64,000 nucleotides of DNA from contig NC_071355.1 of NCBI RefSeq assembly GCF_943734655.1, forward strand, positions 57,969,449-58,033,448, written 5' to 3'. The notes beneath the pieces are model-generated. The model saw nothing but the letters and a program-made list of their open reading frames with translations. It did no database searches and was not told the origin of the DNA. The position numbers were made by a program, and so were the translations under genes. Positions 48,256 through 60,949 of the stretch are shown in pieces. Positions within the stretch are counted from its first letter, which is position 1. Every line of letters begins with the position of its first letter. The DNA is from Sabethes cyaneus. Its lineage: Eukaryota > Arthropoda > Insecta > Diptera > Culicidae.

Positions 48256-51200
48256 TAAATTATGATTTTTTCAAAATTTTCAGTCGTTCATGTCCCTTAA
48301 TTAAATTTAGGCTGAATCTAATCCAATTGCAGTAAATTGTAAGATTGTATGTTGCTCTGCAAGTATTGAATAAAAAAATAAACAAATAATTTCGCAATAA
48401 AGGGCCCCTAAATAAATTTGCTATGTAACGCATTTGTATTTTGGAACATTCTGAGGGCAAAGCACAATTGAAAAAGTGGATTATCAACCGCTGTGAATCG
48501 GTTTATCACTTTAAAATACTTCGGAGATTATATGTGTATGCACGAAAAGTGTGTGAAACGGATTTACATCAATCCACATGCTTTCACTTAATACCGACCA
48601 CATTCTTGCCCGACATCTTTCTCCTACATTAACGTGAACTTTTACCCAAGCGTAGAGTACGAGAAGATATTTTTAGTTAACTTGTTGACTCTTAATTGAC
48701 TTGATAATGATCAACAGAGCTGCAAGTGAAGTATTAAAAGTATTTGTATCAGTACTCAAAAGTTGTTTGTTAAAACAAATTAATTAATCTCTTAAAGGAG
48801 GTAAATACTTTCAGCGACAGAAAAAGTTGAAAAAAATAAATGATTTACTAAATAATTATCTGTCCCGTACAAAAATGAGTTGCAAAAGATTCATGCAAAC
48901 TACGCTTTTTCAACGCTAATAAATTTATTGGTCAAATAATTGTACCAACTATTGCAAAAGCTAAGGGAAAAAAGAAAAAAATATTTTTTAAACTTAAAGT
49001 CTAGAAAAATAATACGGAAATGAAAATTTCGTGGTTGGCTTTTTGGAATTAGTGCAAGTACAATACTATCATAATTTACAAAAACAAACTGTACAAGCAT
49101 GATAAAATAAATTAAATGTCTTTCAACTTCTCCAAAACAGGGCAACATTCTGTGAGCAGAATAAATTTCTAAAGCCCGGTAAAACACTACTGAACCCACC
49201 ACCCGGCGCCAAATATAGGACCCACTACCCTGTGTGGCATTATCCAGCTGCTGTGCAGCTTTCGGTCGCACCCGGAACGACCATCAACCATTTGCATCAT
49301 TTGCTAAGTTTCGCCATCCAGCGGCGGCTGCATATTTCAATGAACCAAGTCATTCTGCATCGTTTGACTATTATTTTTGCGTGCGGCATTCTGGTGCAGC
49401 TGCTCGATCAGCCGGCACAATTGTCGCTCGTTAGCGGTCAGCAGATTTCGAGTGAATTTGTTTGGGGTCAACGAGCAAACCGGGACGTTCTCTGCTTCGT
49501 GGACTCAGTTAATACGGTTCCGCTATCGGTACGGTTTTGGGTTCCCGTCACAAGGCTGTTTGTGTTCACGCCGGATAATGTACGCGCAATTTTCACTGTC
49601 CACTGGAAAAGGGCTGAGGTCAACAACTTTGACGCTGTTAATTTTCTGCTTTATGATTTCAGCCAGCGACTCGGGTAAGCTACATCCGAGTGTGGGCCGA
49701 TGCACCGCACCAGAGTTTCAAAGCTCAGTTACTAATTGGTGGCGCTGGAAGCCGGGCACCTACTCCAACGGTACTGGTCGTTAGCCGCCCGTGGAAGCTT
49801 TATGCAAACGTGGTCATTTATTGTGGATAAATACCGGGACATATTTTGGTAAAAGTAATGTACTGACTGTTTCGTAAAATAATGAATACATGTTACTTAA
49901 GCATTTCACCAAACAAAATAAAAGTAATTCATCAGCACAGATTTACTAAATCCGAAACCATAGAATATCAACTGAAACTCGCAATTCCTTTTACAACAGT
50001 GAATAGATCAATGAAGATAGCTGTTTTGAAATGACAACAACTTACTTCTAGCGCTAGTGGACACTAAATCGTCCATATCGACCAGCACCAGGAGCTGTTG
50101 TCACTCCAAAACTAACTACCTTTTATAATCCATTTTAAATACAACCTGGAAATAAATAAATATCTAAGTATTTCTAAATTTTGACCTTTCCATAAAAATC
50201 ATGCATTTGATATTTAATATATAAGTACAAACATGAAAATTATCGCCAAAGCTCAGAATTTTTTTTAATTTCTGAAAAAAGTTTATTGCGAGATGAGTCT
50301 TACCAACAGGCGTTTCGTAATAATGCTACTTCATGATTTCGTATTTCTCGAAAACACTGTTTTTATACATAAGCGGTCTACTTTTCAATAATGACAATGC
50401 AAAAAGACAAATTGACACAACGGTTTTATGTGCTTCAATAGTACGTACCCTCGCTCAATAGAGCTTCACCCCAACACCAATCAATAGCGCAAAAGATTGC
50501 CAATAAAAGTTTTTGATCTTACGGTGCTTTCTGCCGTCGCTCGTTGTTAACTGTGATCACCGGCAGTATCGAGCTGCCGGGTGATGACATTTCGGGGCTT
50601 ATATTTCAATCACGCAGCGGTAAAGGGGGTAGTAAAAGTTTCCTAATTACATTCTGTCATTTTTGTGAATTGAACCACTTTCGTCGAGCTTCCTATCGCT
50701 GCCGTCGCCAAACTGAAAACTGTGTGGTACATAAACAACCGAACAACAGCGGGCGGCGGCGGTGGTGCCGTCACTTTGACCCGGCTCCCTGCTTCGCAAC
50801 CTCTCAGTCAAGCGTGCCTCACAGTGGTTTTCACAGTCCAACAAGCACGAAGAGCAGCTTCACTGTCGGTGGTTAATCCGGTTTGGCCAGACCGATAAAC
50901 TTTATCAATTTATATGTTTGCACTTCGGCTAAGATTCAGCCACTTTTCACACTCCTAGACCACTCAGCATGGGGGTTGTTACTAGGGATGTTGACTTGAT
51001 TGGTGACAGTACGGTAGTTACAAATTGGGGTAAGAAGCGGGTGTTTCCGGTCCACGAGTTTATGATTTTGGACTATTTTTAGAGCATAAATAAAATGACT
51101 GCTCTTATAATGAACTTTGGTCCATAAATTTTGAAGTGAAGGTGATTTTCTTTTTCTTGAAGACCTAGACACATCTATTTAAATATATGTTGAAAAAGGT

Positions 51201-52049
51201 TGGTAGACTCATAATTTTTTAATCTTATGATATGCCCTGTAAGTTTTTGATGAAGGGTATTATTCAGGCCGTAACATATTACTATAATACAATAAAAATG
51301 CTCAATTATTACTTTTAAACAAGGCTACTTCAATTATAAAAAAGCAAGATTTTTTTATTTGTTGAGTAAACTAACCAAAAACACAGTAAAATCCCGAGCC
51401 TGTCATCTGTTTGGGCGTGTTTAGATTGACGTCATTTGTTGATTTTCATATTCACATCGGCAAACGAAGCTAACGTCATATTCCATTTCATCACTATCAA
51501 TCAGCATTTTCGAAAATCCACTTTCTCTCCCAAGCAGCAGTGCTTGATTTGGAATTCAATCTGCAAGGACATATCGGGAAAACTGTCTGTGCGCAGATGG
51601 AAAAATTCTGATTTATCTTCGATCCGCATTTTAACGCTCCATAGCATAGGCACCAGTAACGTACCTAGGAAGGGGTATACTGGGTTACGTACCTCACCTT
51701 CCGTTTGAAGTTTAAAACGGTACACAAAGATTTACGCATGATGACCAAAGTTTCATTTAATAACCGTTCTCCAGTTATAGGTCAAGTACTTTTAAACTAA
51801 AATATATGCCAGGCATATTATGCCAGTTTAGGCGGAAAAGTCTTAGAATTTCAGTAAATATCATACAGGCACATGATTTGTGGACTTGTAAATTCGAGTC
51901 CAGAAAGACCCAAGGAAAATTTTCAAATTTGCTAGAGCATCATTTATTTCAAAAATCCATAATTATATGTTCAGAAAATTTATCTCGCTTTCACAAAAAG
52001 TGGAACAACTCAAAATATGTGCCATTTTCTAAACGCTATTTAGGGGTAA
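48256..52049. other. No confident gene; a few open frames
   Basis: The part 49190-49800 is GC-richer and keeps two overlapping frames open: 49232-49678 (148 residues, with a hydrophobic HRLTIIFACGILVQLL segment, ending just at a GGGTAAGC donor-like site) and 49377-49784 (135 residues). A third frame at 50544-50876 is arginine/serine-rich. None has a recognisable domain. This may be exonic or regulatory DNA of a host gene, but I cannot support a model. Confidence 0.3.
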
Positions 52050-52165
52050 ATCCCGATGTAGTGGTTAGCATTCACGCTTCTCACGCCGAGGACCCTGATT
52101 CAAATCCTAACTCCGCTGAAGTCACAAATGACCCAATTAACGGCTTGGGCTGACTATAATTAAAC
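52050..52165 (+). mobile_element. tRNA-Glu-like SINE
   Basis: GATGTAGTGGTTAGCATTCA (box A region), anticodon arm with CTTCTCAC, GACCCTGATTCAAATCC (box B, decayed). A body with GAAGTCACAAATGAC follows. Related to 33130-33290. Confidence 0.7.
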
Positions 52166-52283
52166 AAAAAAATATACGCAATTTTAAGTTATACTTACTG
52201 CTGTTATGAGTTCAACGGTGAAGCTCTTTAGTGATTAAGATTTTGCTCGAAAGGGCGTGCCATTGCATCCAAAATCGAGTAGC

Positions 52284-52524
52284 AGGGTACGGGAGGGTAT
52301 TTCCAGCCCATTAAGCGATGGCATCTATTTTTTCGGCCTATGGCCTAATTCTAGTGGAAGAACAGATGGTTTTGACGTTCTTTGAATAAAAAATAGTAGG
52401 TTACTTTCAGTCTTGAGAAAATAGTTATAAGATATTAAAATTGTATGTCGGCAGAGTATATTTATTAGCGAAAGAAAAGGCAGGCTGAATGTAGAAACCT
52501 GCTGAAAATACCCTCCCGTACCCT
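52284..52524. mobile_element. TIR element (MITE), 241 bp
   Basis: AGGGTACGGGAGGGTATTT at the left and its complement AAATACCCTCCCGTACCCT at the right, 19 bp perfect, extending with CCAGC/GCTGA. No clear target duplication and no frame. Confidence 0.75.
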
Positions 52525-52687
52525 ACTTGCGCAAATTATGATGAAATATAACTATATTTACGGTACGGTTTAAACTGCTGCCCGTTTAATCAGATTTTTG
52601 GTCTGTTCCACTTTTTGTAAGTGATTCAGGGTTTACTCATTTATGAATCAAATCTTGTTGATTTGTGTGTTAAATTTTCAAACGTGT

Positions 52688-54850
52688 GCCTTCTTCTTCT
52701 TCTTCTTCAGCATAGAACCGGGGTGACTCGTGCTGTTTCAAGCACTCGTCTCCATTCAACTCGGTCTTGGGCCACTCGTGGCCAATTTCCTTGTCGTCTC
52801 AGAAGTCGCAAATCGCTTTCGACCTGATCGAGCCATCGTGCACGTTGGGCCCCCCTGTTCCTGGTGCCGGTGGGCTTGTTGAAGAGGACTATTTTCGTCG
52901 CACTGTCGTCCGGCATCCTTACGACGTGTCCGGCCCACCGTAGCCTGCTAACTTTCGCTAGCTGTACGATGGGAGTCTCCCCAAGCTGTGCCTGTAACTC
53001 GTGATTCATACGCGTCCGCCACTCTCCGCTTTCAGTTTATGCTCCGCCAAATATCGTCCGCAGCAGTTTCCGCTCGAACACGGCGAGGGCCCTTATGTCC
53101 TCCGTGAGCAGCGTCACGGCTTCAAGTCCATAAAGAACTACCGATCTAATAAGGGTTTTGTACATTGTTAGCTTCGTGCGGCGGCATATGCTTCCTGATC
53201 GTAGCGTCTTACGAAGGGCAAAGTAGGCCCGATTTCCCGCTTGGGTGCGCCGCTGGATCTCCTTACTAGTGTTGTTGTTCGTGGTCACCAGCGATCCCAA
53301 ATACACGAACTCCTCTACCACTTCTAGTTCGTCGCCGTCAACGGTTACCGTCCGTGGAAGACGTTTGTTTCCTTTGAGCCTCTTCCTTTCATGTATTTGG
53401 TCTTCGACGCATTTATTTTTACCCCAATTCTCCTAGACTCCGCTTTCAGTCTGGTGTAGATTGCCTCCGCCGTCGCAATATTGCTGGCTATGATATCGAA
53501 GTCATCTGCAAAGCCTAGAAGTTGGCTACCCTTGGTAAAAATCGTGCCTCTCGTTTCGATGCCCGCTCGTCGGATCACCCCCTCAAGAGCGATGTTGAAC
53601 AGCATGCAGGATAGACCGTCACCTTGTCTCAACCCTCGCCGCGTCTCGAAGGGACTCGAGAGCGTCCCAGAAATGCTTGCGAAACACATCACTCGATCCA
53701 ATATAGCTCTGATTAGTCGCGTCAGTTTGTCCGGAAAACCGTGTTCGTGCATTATCTGCCATAGCTTGTCTCGATCGACTGTATCGTATGCTGCTTTGAA
53801 ATCAATAAAGATGTGATGCGTGGGCACGTTATACTCCCGACATTTCTGCAAGATCTGTCGAATAGTAAAAATTTGGTCCGTAATTGCGCGAGCCCTAATG
53901 AAACCCAACTGATAATTCCCTATGAAACCTTGTGCCATCGGTGACAACCGGCGTAACAGGATCTGAAAGATTGCCTTGTAGGCGGCGTTTACCAGCGTTA
54001 TACAGCGATAGTTGTAGCAGTCTAGCCGATCACCCTTTTTGTAGATGGGACAAACCACTTCTTCCATCCATTCCTCCGGTAGCTTTTCCTCCTCCCAAAT
54101 CTACGAAATAACCCAGTGTAGAGCCTTTGCTAGCGTTTCTCCGCCATGTTTATAAAGCTCTGCCGGTAGGTGGTCCTTCCCAGCGGCTTTATTGGTTTTC
54201 AGCAGCCCGATTTCTCGTTTGACTTCTTGGAATTCAGGTGGAAGGACATTACTATCTTCCATGAGCGCTCCTAAGTTAATTTCCGTTCCGCCTTCTTCTG
54301 CGACTTCGCTATTGAGGTGTTCATCGAAGAACTGCTGCCATCTGTCGACCACCTCACGCTCGTTTGTGATTAGATTTCCTCCCTCGTCCCTACACATGTC
54401 AGGTTTCGGTGTGTAGCCCTTCCGAGTTTAGTTCACTTTCTCATAAAACTTGCGCGTGTCATTAGCTCTGAATAGTAGTTCTAATTCTTCACGATCTCTA
54501 TCCTCCTTTTGGTGCTTTTTCCTCCTCAGGATCGTGGTCAACTGGTTCCTAGCTCGTTGGTATTTGGAGGTTCTCTCTAGTGGCAATACTTAGATAATTT
54601 TTCCAAGCAGTTTTTTCCCCTCCACCGGTTGTTGGCGTTCCCCATCAAACCAATCATTTTGTGTACTTCGAGGTTCAATACCTAGCGGCCTCTCCGATGG
54701 CCGAGGGTGTTCTGCCCCAATCGTCTTCGAGGTTTGCAGCACCTAACTCCTCGGAAAAATGCAGTGCCTCATGCAGTATTCGCGTGTAGTTATCGGCAGC
54801 TTGCGGGTTATCTAGAGGTATTCTGGAGAGCGCGACTGGCACACTTTACA
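52688..54850 (-). pseudogene. RTE (JAM1-like) LINE, longest relic
   Basis: Minus strand in order: arginine-rich linker (about 54480-54850), MCRDEGGNLITNEREVVDRW, KTNKAAGKDHLPAELYKHGG, PIYKKGDRLDCYNYRCITLV, FIGNYQLGFIRARAITDQIF, FIDFKAAYDTVDRDKLWQIM, SPFETRRGLRQGDGLSCMLF, the catalytic LLGFADDFDIIAS, KINASKTKYMKGRGSKE, VEEFVYLGSLVTTNNNTSKE, and C-terminal SRLRWAGHVVRMPDDSATKI. It ends in a GAA tandem tail (plus-strand CTT at about 52688-52710). The AP endonuclease is absent (5' truncation, usual for LINEs). About three frameshifts split it; the RT motifs themselves are complete, suggesting moderate age. Confidence 0.92.
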
Positions 54851-55139
54851 CACAAAAAATCGATTACTTTCTTTGAACCTGTTAGTCTGTTCTCTGTGCT
54901 TAAACGTGGGCTCTACTGCTTTATGGGAGGTGGGATGCGAAAGCTTGACATAATCTCTTCTACAATATCTTGGGAGCCATCTAAAGTAACACATATTAGC
55001 GGATTTTATTTGCGGCGGACATTTATGAGGTAGAGTGTTACGAAAGACGTGGACTGCTCTTACTTGATCCTAAGCCTGACAATAGTCCGTACCAATCAAA
55101 GGATTGTTAGTTGTCTAGAGAACTAGTCATCAGCTAAGC

Positions 55140-56160
55140 ATTCGGCAATTAGACAACCTTCAAGTTTCCGAAAATTACGCGCGCTTGCTGGATAAGTCTC
55201 TACCTTCCTTTGTGAAGTTAGTTGCTTTGGTCCTCTAAGACGGACGAGACAGAACGCACTTTACCGTCAATAAGGCGAAACGAAAGTTAACCTGAGAGTG
55301 CCACAAACGATAATAGCGTCCCGGCTCCCAATCACGAAGAGATCCAGTGAGAAATCGGGCAACTGAAGACTGATAGACTAACGGATTGCGGAGAGTGACG
55401 TAGGCGTATGAACCACAAATTGTACGGTGGTTCTACAATTGATGAGGGGACGGTAGGGGAAAGAGCGGAAAGGTGAGGAGGGGGGGCGTTCAAAAAAATA
55501 TTAATTATATGTATGACTGCATTTCAAAGTCAAGACTAAAAATATGAGATTAGTCTGTAATAAATAAGCCTAAATGTATGCAACACACGCTACGGTATTT
55601 TATATTGTTAAATAACACGTAATTTTATATGATTTGCGATGTTCGATTTATGTACATGTCAAAAGCCGTAAATATACAGGATTTTTTCGAAATGTGTACA
55701 CAACTTCTAGCATTCACAGAAGGCCTTAACACCACTAAAAGTTGCTTTGGGATCGCGGAGGTCATCTACGTCAGAGTAAAAATGGAGAGCAGGGGGATTT
55801 TGCTGTAAACGAATGCAATGAAAACCAAAAATATGTTAGGAAGGGGCTCCAAAGAAAGCAACATTCGCCTCCCATGGGCAGAGATTATTGACGGCAATGA
55901 ACTGGAAGTGTATGATGATTTCTATATTTGGAACATGCCGACAATAATACGAATAAGAAAATTCAACGACGCATCCAAGCTGGAAGTCGGGCCTACTTTT
56001 TTCTCAGCAATGTTTCGATCAAGAAGTATTCGCCGCCACATAGAGCTAACGATATAACAAAACGCTTATCAAACCGGTAATCCTTCACGATCCAACGCAG
56101 CTCTAAGCTTCTAGAGAAGAAGGTTGCAGGCGAAATGCGTATCTGTCAGGATAAAATAAA
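55140..56160 (+). pseudogene. RTE LINE relic, plus strand
   Basis: 55818-56057 encodes KTKNMLGRGSKESN, DGNELEVYDDFYIW and RSRSIRRHIELTI, matching KTKYMKGRGSKETN, DGDELEVVEEFVYL and SGSICRRTKLTMY of the copy at 52688-54850. Upstream, 55140-55450 contains VSENYARLLDKSLPSF-like linker sequence with stops. The RT core between is missing. Assignment of the upstream part is weaker. Confidence 0.68.
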
Positions 56161-56425
56161 TGTTGAAATCGGAAAAAGTTTTGAAGATGCTCAAAAAAGA
56201 AACTTTATTAGCATCAAATGCAATTCCCAATCATATTTTTACGAACTCGTAGTCAAGGATCTTTACCGACTTGAAATGTTCTCTATAAGCAATGATATAT
56301 GTATACGATATATGCCTTCAATGAAATGGGTATTTCTGGCAAAGGGCCAAAGTTCCTTTTTACCGTAACTACCCATTTTATTGGTGAAAACATAACACCA
56401 CGCGTCTCCATTACACCATTGATAC

Positions 56426-58500
56426 TTTTTACCTTTGTTATACTATAACAAAGGTTTAAAAATTGGTCGAAAAACACGAAATTGATCCGAGGCCCGGAGG
56501 GCCAAGTCACATATACCAATCGATAGGGTTCGACGATTTGAGCAATGTCTGTGTGTGTGTGTATGTATGTAATGATTTTTTCTATCGCCTGTTTCTCAGA
56601 GATGGCTGAACCGAATCGTTCGCTATTACTCTTGTTTGAAAGGTAAAATTGTCTAGTAGATCACTATTGAGTTGCTTCGTGACACGACGTTTCGTTTAAA
56701 AGTTATAAGCAAAAATGTGAAAAATACGTGACACGGGTTTCTCTAGAACTACATGACCGATTTCAACGATCTTAGTATCAAATGAAAGCCCTTATTAAAG
56801 CTAAATTATTCAGAAATTTTTAATTGAAAACAAACAAGTAGTTTAAAAGTTATGCTTAAAAAACCTGTTTTGACAAGGTAATAATTATCGCCTGTTTCTT
56901 AGAGATGGCCAAACCGATTTATGCGCTATTAGTCTCATTTGAAAGATAATATATGCTAATAAATCACTATTGAATGGTTTTTTGATTGGACGTTTAATTT
57001 GAAAGTTATGAGCAACCGTATACACCACACCAAAATTAACAATAATTTATAATGATTTTAACCAAGATAATTTACCTAATTTCAATTATTTTAATATCAA
57101 ACGAGAGGTTTTGACACTACGAATATATATGCAAAATTTCATAAGAATTGGTTGTACCGGTCAAAAGATATTAACCCTCGAACACTCGCGCCAACTTTTG
57201 TAACACAGTTACTCGCACGCACTATAACCCCAAACCAAACAAAACGTGCGCACTAGAGGTTTGACTGGGAAAACTTGGTTTTAGGTTTATCGAAACTTTA
57301 GAATAGTTTCTTGAAATTAAAAGCTCTATCGTCTGGTGGAATCTAAATTATGATTAATCCCCCTAAAAGTGAAATAAAAAAAAATATTTTTCTTCAGTGT
57401 CAATATAACACATTGATGTGTTCTGCAAAGTTATAGAGCATATCATTACAAGAAATTTTGCTAGAGACAGTAACCTTCCATCTCTGCAGCTAAGATAATA
57501 AAATCTTATTTATTGTATATGAATTTGTAAACTCAGTTTTTATATTTTTGCTCTTTTTGTAATTGTTGTATGACTTTTGCTTGTATTACAAAGTTGTACA
57601 AATGATAAAAATACACAACTTTGCTGACTATAGTATACCTCTATGTTTGCTTGTTTAGGAACTGTAGAACTTTGATTATAAAAAATACCTTAATTTTGAC
57701 TACGAATTACTCGACTACCAGCAGACGGATACATTTTAAACATTTTACATTGGCTAGTTTTGCTGCATACAGACACCATTTTTCCATATGAAGAAACGAG
57801 AGAAAATTCCACTTGGGGTCAATTGCGGTACACCTCGCATGCTGATTGTTTCGTTTCTGTGATGGTGGTTTATGCTGATCTATTTTCCCAACAATTTAAT
57901 TTATTAATGCATTGAATAATTATGACATTTTGCTCAGAATAAGTTTATTGAAGAATATTCGTTAGTTAAACAACGATTTGTAACCTTATAACAATATGGC
58001 ATTGAAAAACCTACACGTGTTGTACAAAATACAACAGCGTGAGTAACCGAAGGTTAATAAAAATTGATGAAAATTATTCAAGAAAACTCTATTGATGTGA
58101 ATCAAATAGAATGGCGTTACAGGAAATTATGCATAGTTCAAAAACCTATAAACTAGACCTTTACTAGGCAATGTATATGTTAAACAATAAGATTTCCTCT
58201 TACAACTTACTTTTATTGGCACTTACTCAAATTAATAACAACTTATTTATCCTTACTCAGCAATTTCATGAAAAAAGGATCTATCAAAATTTAAAAGTGC
58301 TCCTATTTTGTTCAAAATTTGTAAACTTATTCAATTTTCAAAATTTTTATGTAAGCCAACGCATTACGCAACGTTAACCAATAGATGAATTATGTTCCGA
58401 AAACGTGTCGATTTCTATCTCAAATACCAAGTAAGACCGTATAACGAAGGTTCCTTTCACCACTAGGTGGATTAAATCTGGTTTTTTTATTGCATATCAA
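56426..58500. repeat. Unclassified interspersed repeat, copy B (inverted)
   Basis: Reverse-complement relative of 13270-15648. The left end TACCTTTGTTATACTATAAC matches the right end of copy A; the right end has AACGAAGGTTCCTTTCACCA, CTAGGTGGATTAAAT. It has one unit of the block that is tandemly expanded in copy A and a shorter GT tract. No coding frame is conserved between the copies. Confidence 0.82.
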
Positions 58501-60000
58501 GAAAAAAGTGATGCATTTCTAAATTTTTGATATATTATGTAAAAATACCTTAACTTTCCGGGAAAAAGAGTGAATATTGAGGTATAATGGAGCCAGAACT
58601 GTGGTCCTCAAGCCGTGAAACTTTAAAAAAAAATATATTATTTTGATATTTTGCCAGTTTCTAAAAGATTAAGCTGAAATCCAATTTTTTTCGTGAAAAG
58701 TTAATTAAAATACATTCCATTTGACATCAAAGTCATTGAAATCGGTTTAGTGATTCAAAAGTTATGAATTTTATAAAAAGAATAGGAAAATTGTGATGTT
58801 TAGAACCACCCTAGCTTACAACGGTGTTTCTTAATCATCAAATAAAAATTCATGAGTCTGAAATTTTCAGTAAACGAACAAGCACATGAGTTTTGAACAA
58901 AATCGAAGCACTTTTGAATCTCGGTAATACTTTTTTCGAGGAATTTATTGATACAGCCATTCTGTTATAGTAAACTCTATGAGAGATCTGATACAAAAGC
59001 AATATGCTTTAGCATTCTAATTCCTTTTTTAATGCTTTAGCGGAAAATAATAAGGCAAACTCAACCGGCCCTGAGTTTACCCAATTGCGACACGCTATTA
59101 AATTATTACACGCTGTGGAAGCTTGGCATACGTACCTACTATGTTTATCAAGATAGAGTGAATTGCTAATGAAGATGTAATTAAATATTCTCACTAATTA
59201 TATACCACGAGTCTACTTCCTTTTGCCTTTCAAACCCCAGATTAATATTTGATCAAGCATTTGTAAAAGATACCGGCGGAAATTGTTAGACCGGTTTCCT
59301 CAAATTACTCTTTCGCAAATATGTATATGTATGTGGACGTTAATTGAACAAAAGAATAATTCGATGTTACTTGAAAGGATCTGATACCACTATTATAAAT
59401 CATTACAAGTCGATTTTATCAGATTGAAAAATTTATCAACTAACCAACATAACTAGATTTATCTGTAGATATACTTCTGCAGCCCGTACAGGAAAAGCAA
59501 GTAAACACAATTTACGATTCGTTTGATGTCAGATGAATTAAAAGATGAAAGGACTAAAAGAAATCTGATACTAAAGCTACAAGCGTTTTTCACTATCCTT
59601 AGAGTTTGCTTAGTTGTTTCAATTCTTTGAACGTTTGGACATTTCGATAGAAGTGTAATCCATTGAAACGATGACTTTACTGTATAATCACATCCTGCTC
59701 CAAATGTACAAAGACTTACTGTGTGCTCTCATAATACGTATCGAATTTTCGGCAAAACCTGGATAACATTACGTGAAAGCTGAAATTTTGTTCATATTGC
59801 CTATAAACAACAGTACGGACAGCGATCAGACAATAATTCTTTACATATCATAAGCACTCGCTTACGCATGTTATGAATTTACGTCCAAGAAAAAAACACT
59901 TGAGTCAACACGGACACTGCTCATTGGTTTCACATCCAGAGCAGATTAAACAGAACAGATTATTGTTACGAAATTTTGGGATCCGCTTAACAATTTTCGA
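58501..60000. other. AT-rich upstream region of the host gene
   Basis: No repeat or frame recognised. The last few hundred bases are presumably the gene's upstream regulatory DNA. Confidence 0.4.
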
Positions 60001-60003
60001 TGA

Positions 60004-60041
60004 TATATAAAGGCGGTTCAATTGAACCAAAAATTATCAGT
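60004..60041 (+). promoter_or_regulatory. TATA box and TCAGT initiator
   Basis: TATATAAA at 60004-60011 and TCAGT at 60037-60041 give a TATA-to-start distance of about 33, close to canonical. The arrangement predicts a 5' leader of about 37 bases before the ATG at 60076, which is typical for a small, strongly expressed insect secretory gene. Confidence 0.75.
60015..60028. promoter_or_regulatory. Perfect palindrome between TATA and start site
   Basis: GGTTCAATTGAACC is a 14-bp perfect palindrome. Its halves GGTTCA and TGAACC match the half-site pattern RG(G/T)TCA of ecdysone-receptor sites, but with two bases between them where the canonical inverted repeat has one. Binding is a guess. Confidence 0.35.
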
Positions 60042-60075
60042 TCGAGGCGAGAAACAGGAAAGCATTGAAGTAAAA

Positions 60076-60737
60076 ATGAAATTCGCACTATTCTTTGGAC
60101 TTTGTTTTGGTTTCGTGGCTGTAAGTACTTTCTAACGAGTAGATATGCCATATGCGATAATTAACGCCAAATTTTCCAACAGCTGTCACTAGCAGCACCA
60201 CAACCTCAGCTACTGCCAGGACTTCTTTCGCTGTTCGGTAATGTCATCAACACGTTTATTTCAACCTTCACCACTCTCCTCGGTAATGTACAAACGCAAG
60301 TCAACAGCACAATCGGTACATTAGCTGGCATCATTGCTAATCTCAGTAGAAATGCCGGAACTGTTCTTAACAACACGCTGCAGAATGCCAACAATGCGCT
60401 AATTTTAGCTTCGGCTACGTTGAATAAACTAGCGAATACCGCTCTGACCAACATTTCTGCAGCGTTGCAAACTCAACTACAGATTGCTGTCGGAAACCTA
60501 CAGGCGCTTATCCTGCAACTAAATGCAACTTTGTCTTGTGCCGCTAACAATAGTTCCGCTGCCAACAGTACCTTCGTGACCAGCGTACAGAATTTGACCA
60601 CCGCACTCAATGGAGCGGTACAGAATGTAACCGGAACATTGGCCACGATCGTCGGTACGACGGTAGCGACCGCCGGTTCCGCCGCTGGCACCATAGTCGG
60701 TGGTCTCGGGGGACTGATTGGGTCAATCTTGGGCTAA
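60076..60737 (+). CDS. Secreted Asn/Ala-rich glycoprotein, unknown function (2 exons)
   Basis: Two exons: 60076-60120 and 60183-60737, joined across a 62-bp phase-0 intron (GTAAGT...CCAACAG). The 199-residue product begins MKFALFFGLCFGFVALSLAA, a clear signal peptide likely cut after Ala-19/20 before PQPQ. The mature part has almost no charged residue, few prolines after residue 27, and helical stretches rich in A, N, T, L and Q. At least nine N-X-S/T sequons (for example N56, N68, N78, N105) predict dense N-glycosylation. One cysteine lies near the middle (TLSCAANN). The C-terminus is glycine-rich (GTIVGGLGGLIGSILG). TATA/initiator and AATAAA signals frame it. I recognise no family; secretion into gut, haemolymph, saliva or reproductive fluid are all possible. 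It is the only convincing host gene here. Confidence 0.88.
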
Positions 60738-60765
60738 CTTGCACCGAAGACGTTGAAAAAATCAC

Positions 60766-60771
60766 AATAAA
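60766..60771 (+). terminator. Polyadenylation signal AATAAA
   Basis: AATAAA lies 29 bases after the stop codon of the secreted-protein gene, so its 3' UTR should be very short. Confidence 0.8.
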
Positions 60772-60949
60772 CTACAAATATTTGGCATGATTTATAAGTT
60801 TTTGCCTTTGGAACTTTCCGAAAAACCCTTGTAGCTATTGATATTCTTTACTATTGTTTAACAACGCAAATCCCTGAGTATAGTTCAAATTAACAGTGTT
60901 AATAAATAATCGAATGTCGATAATTTTGGTAAATGGTTGGATAATGCGG

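Noticed and set aside
49232..49784. Overlapping frames of 148 and 135 residues as a real gene
   Set aside because: No domain, competing overlapping frames, and no clear partner exon; described only as an open region.
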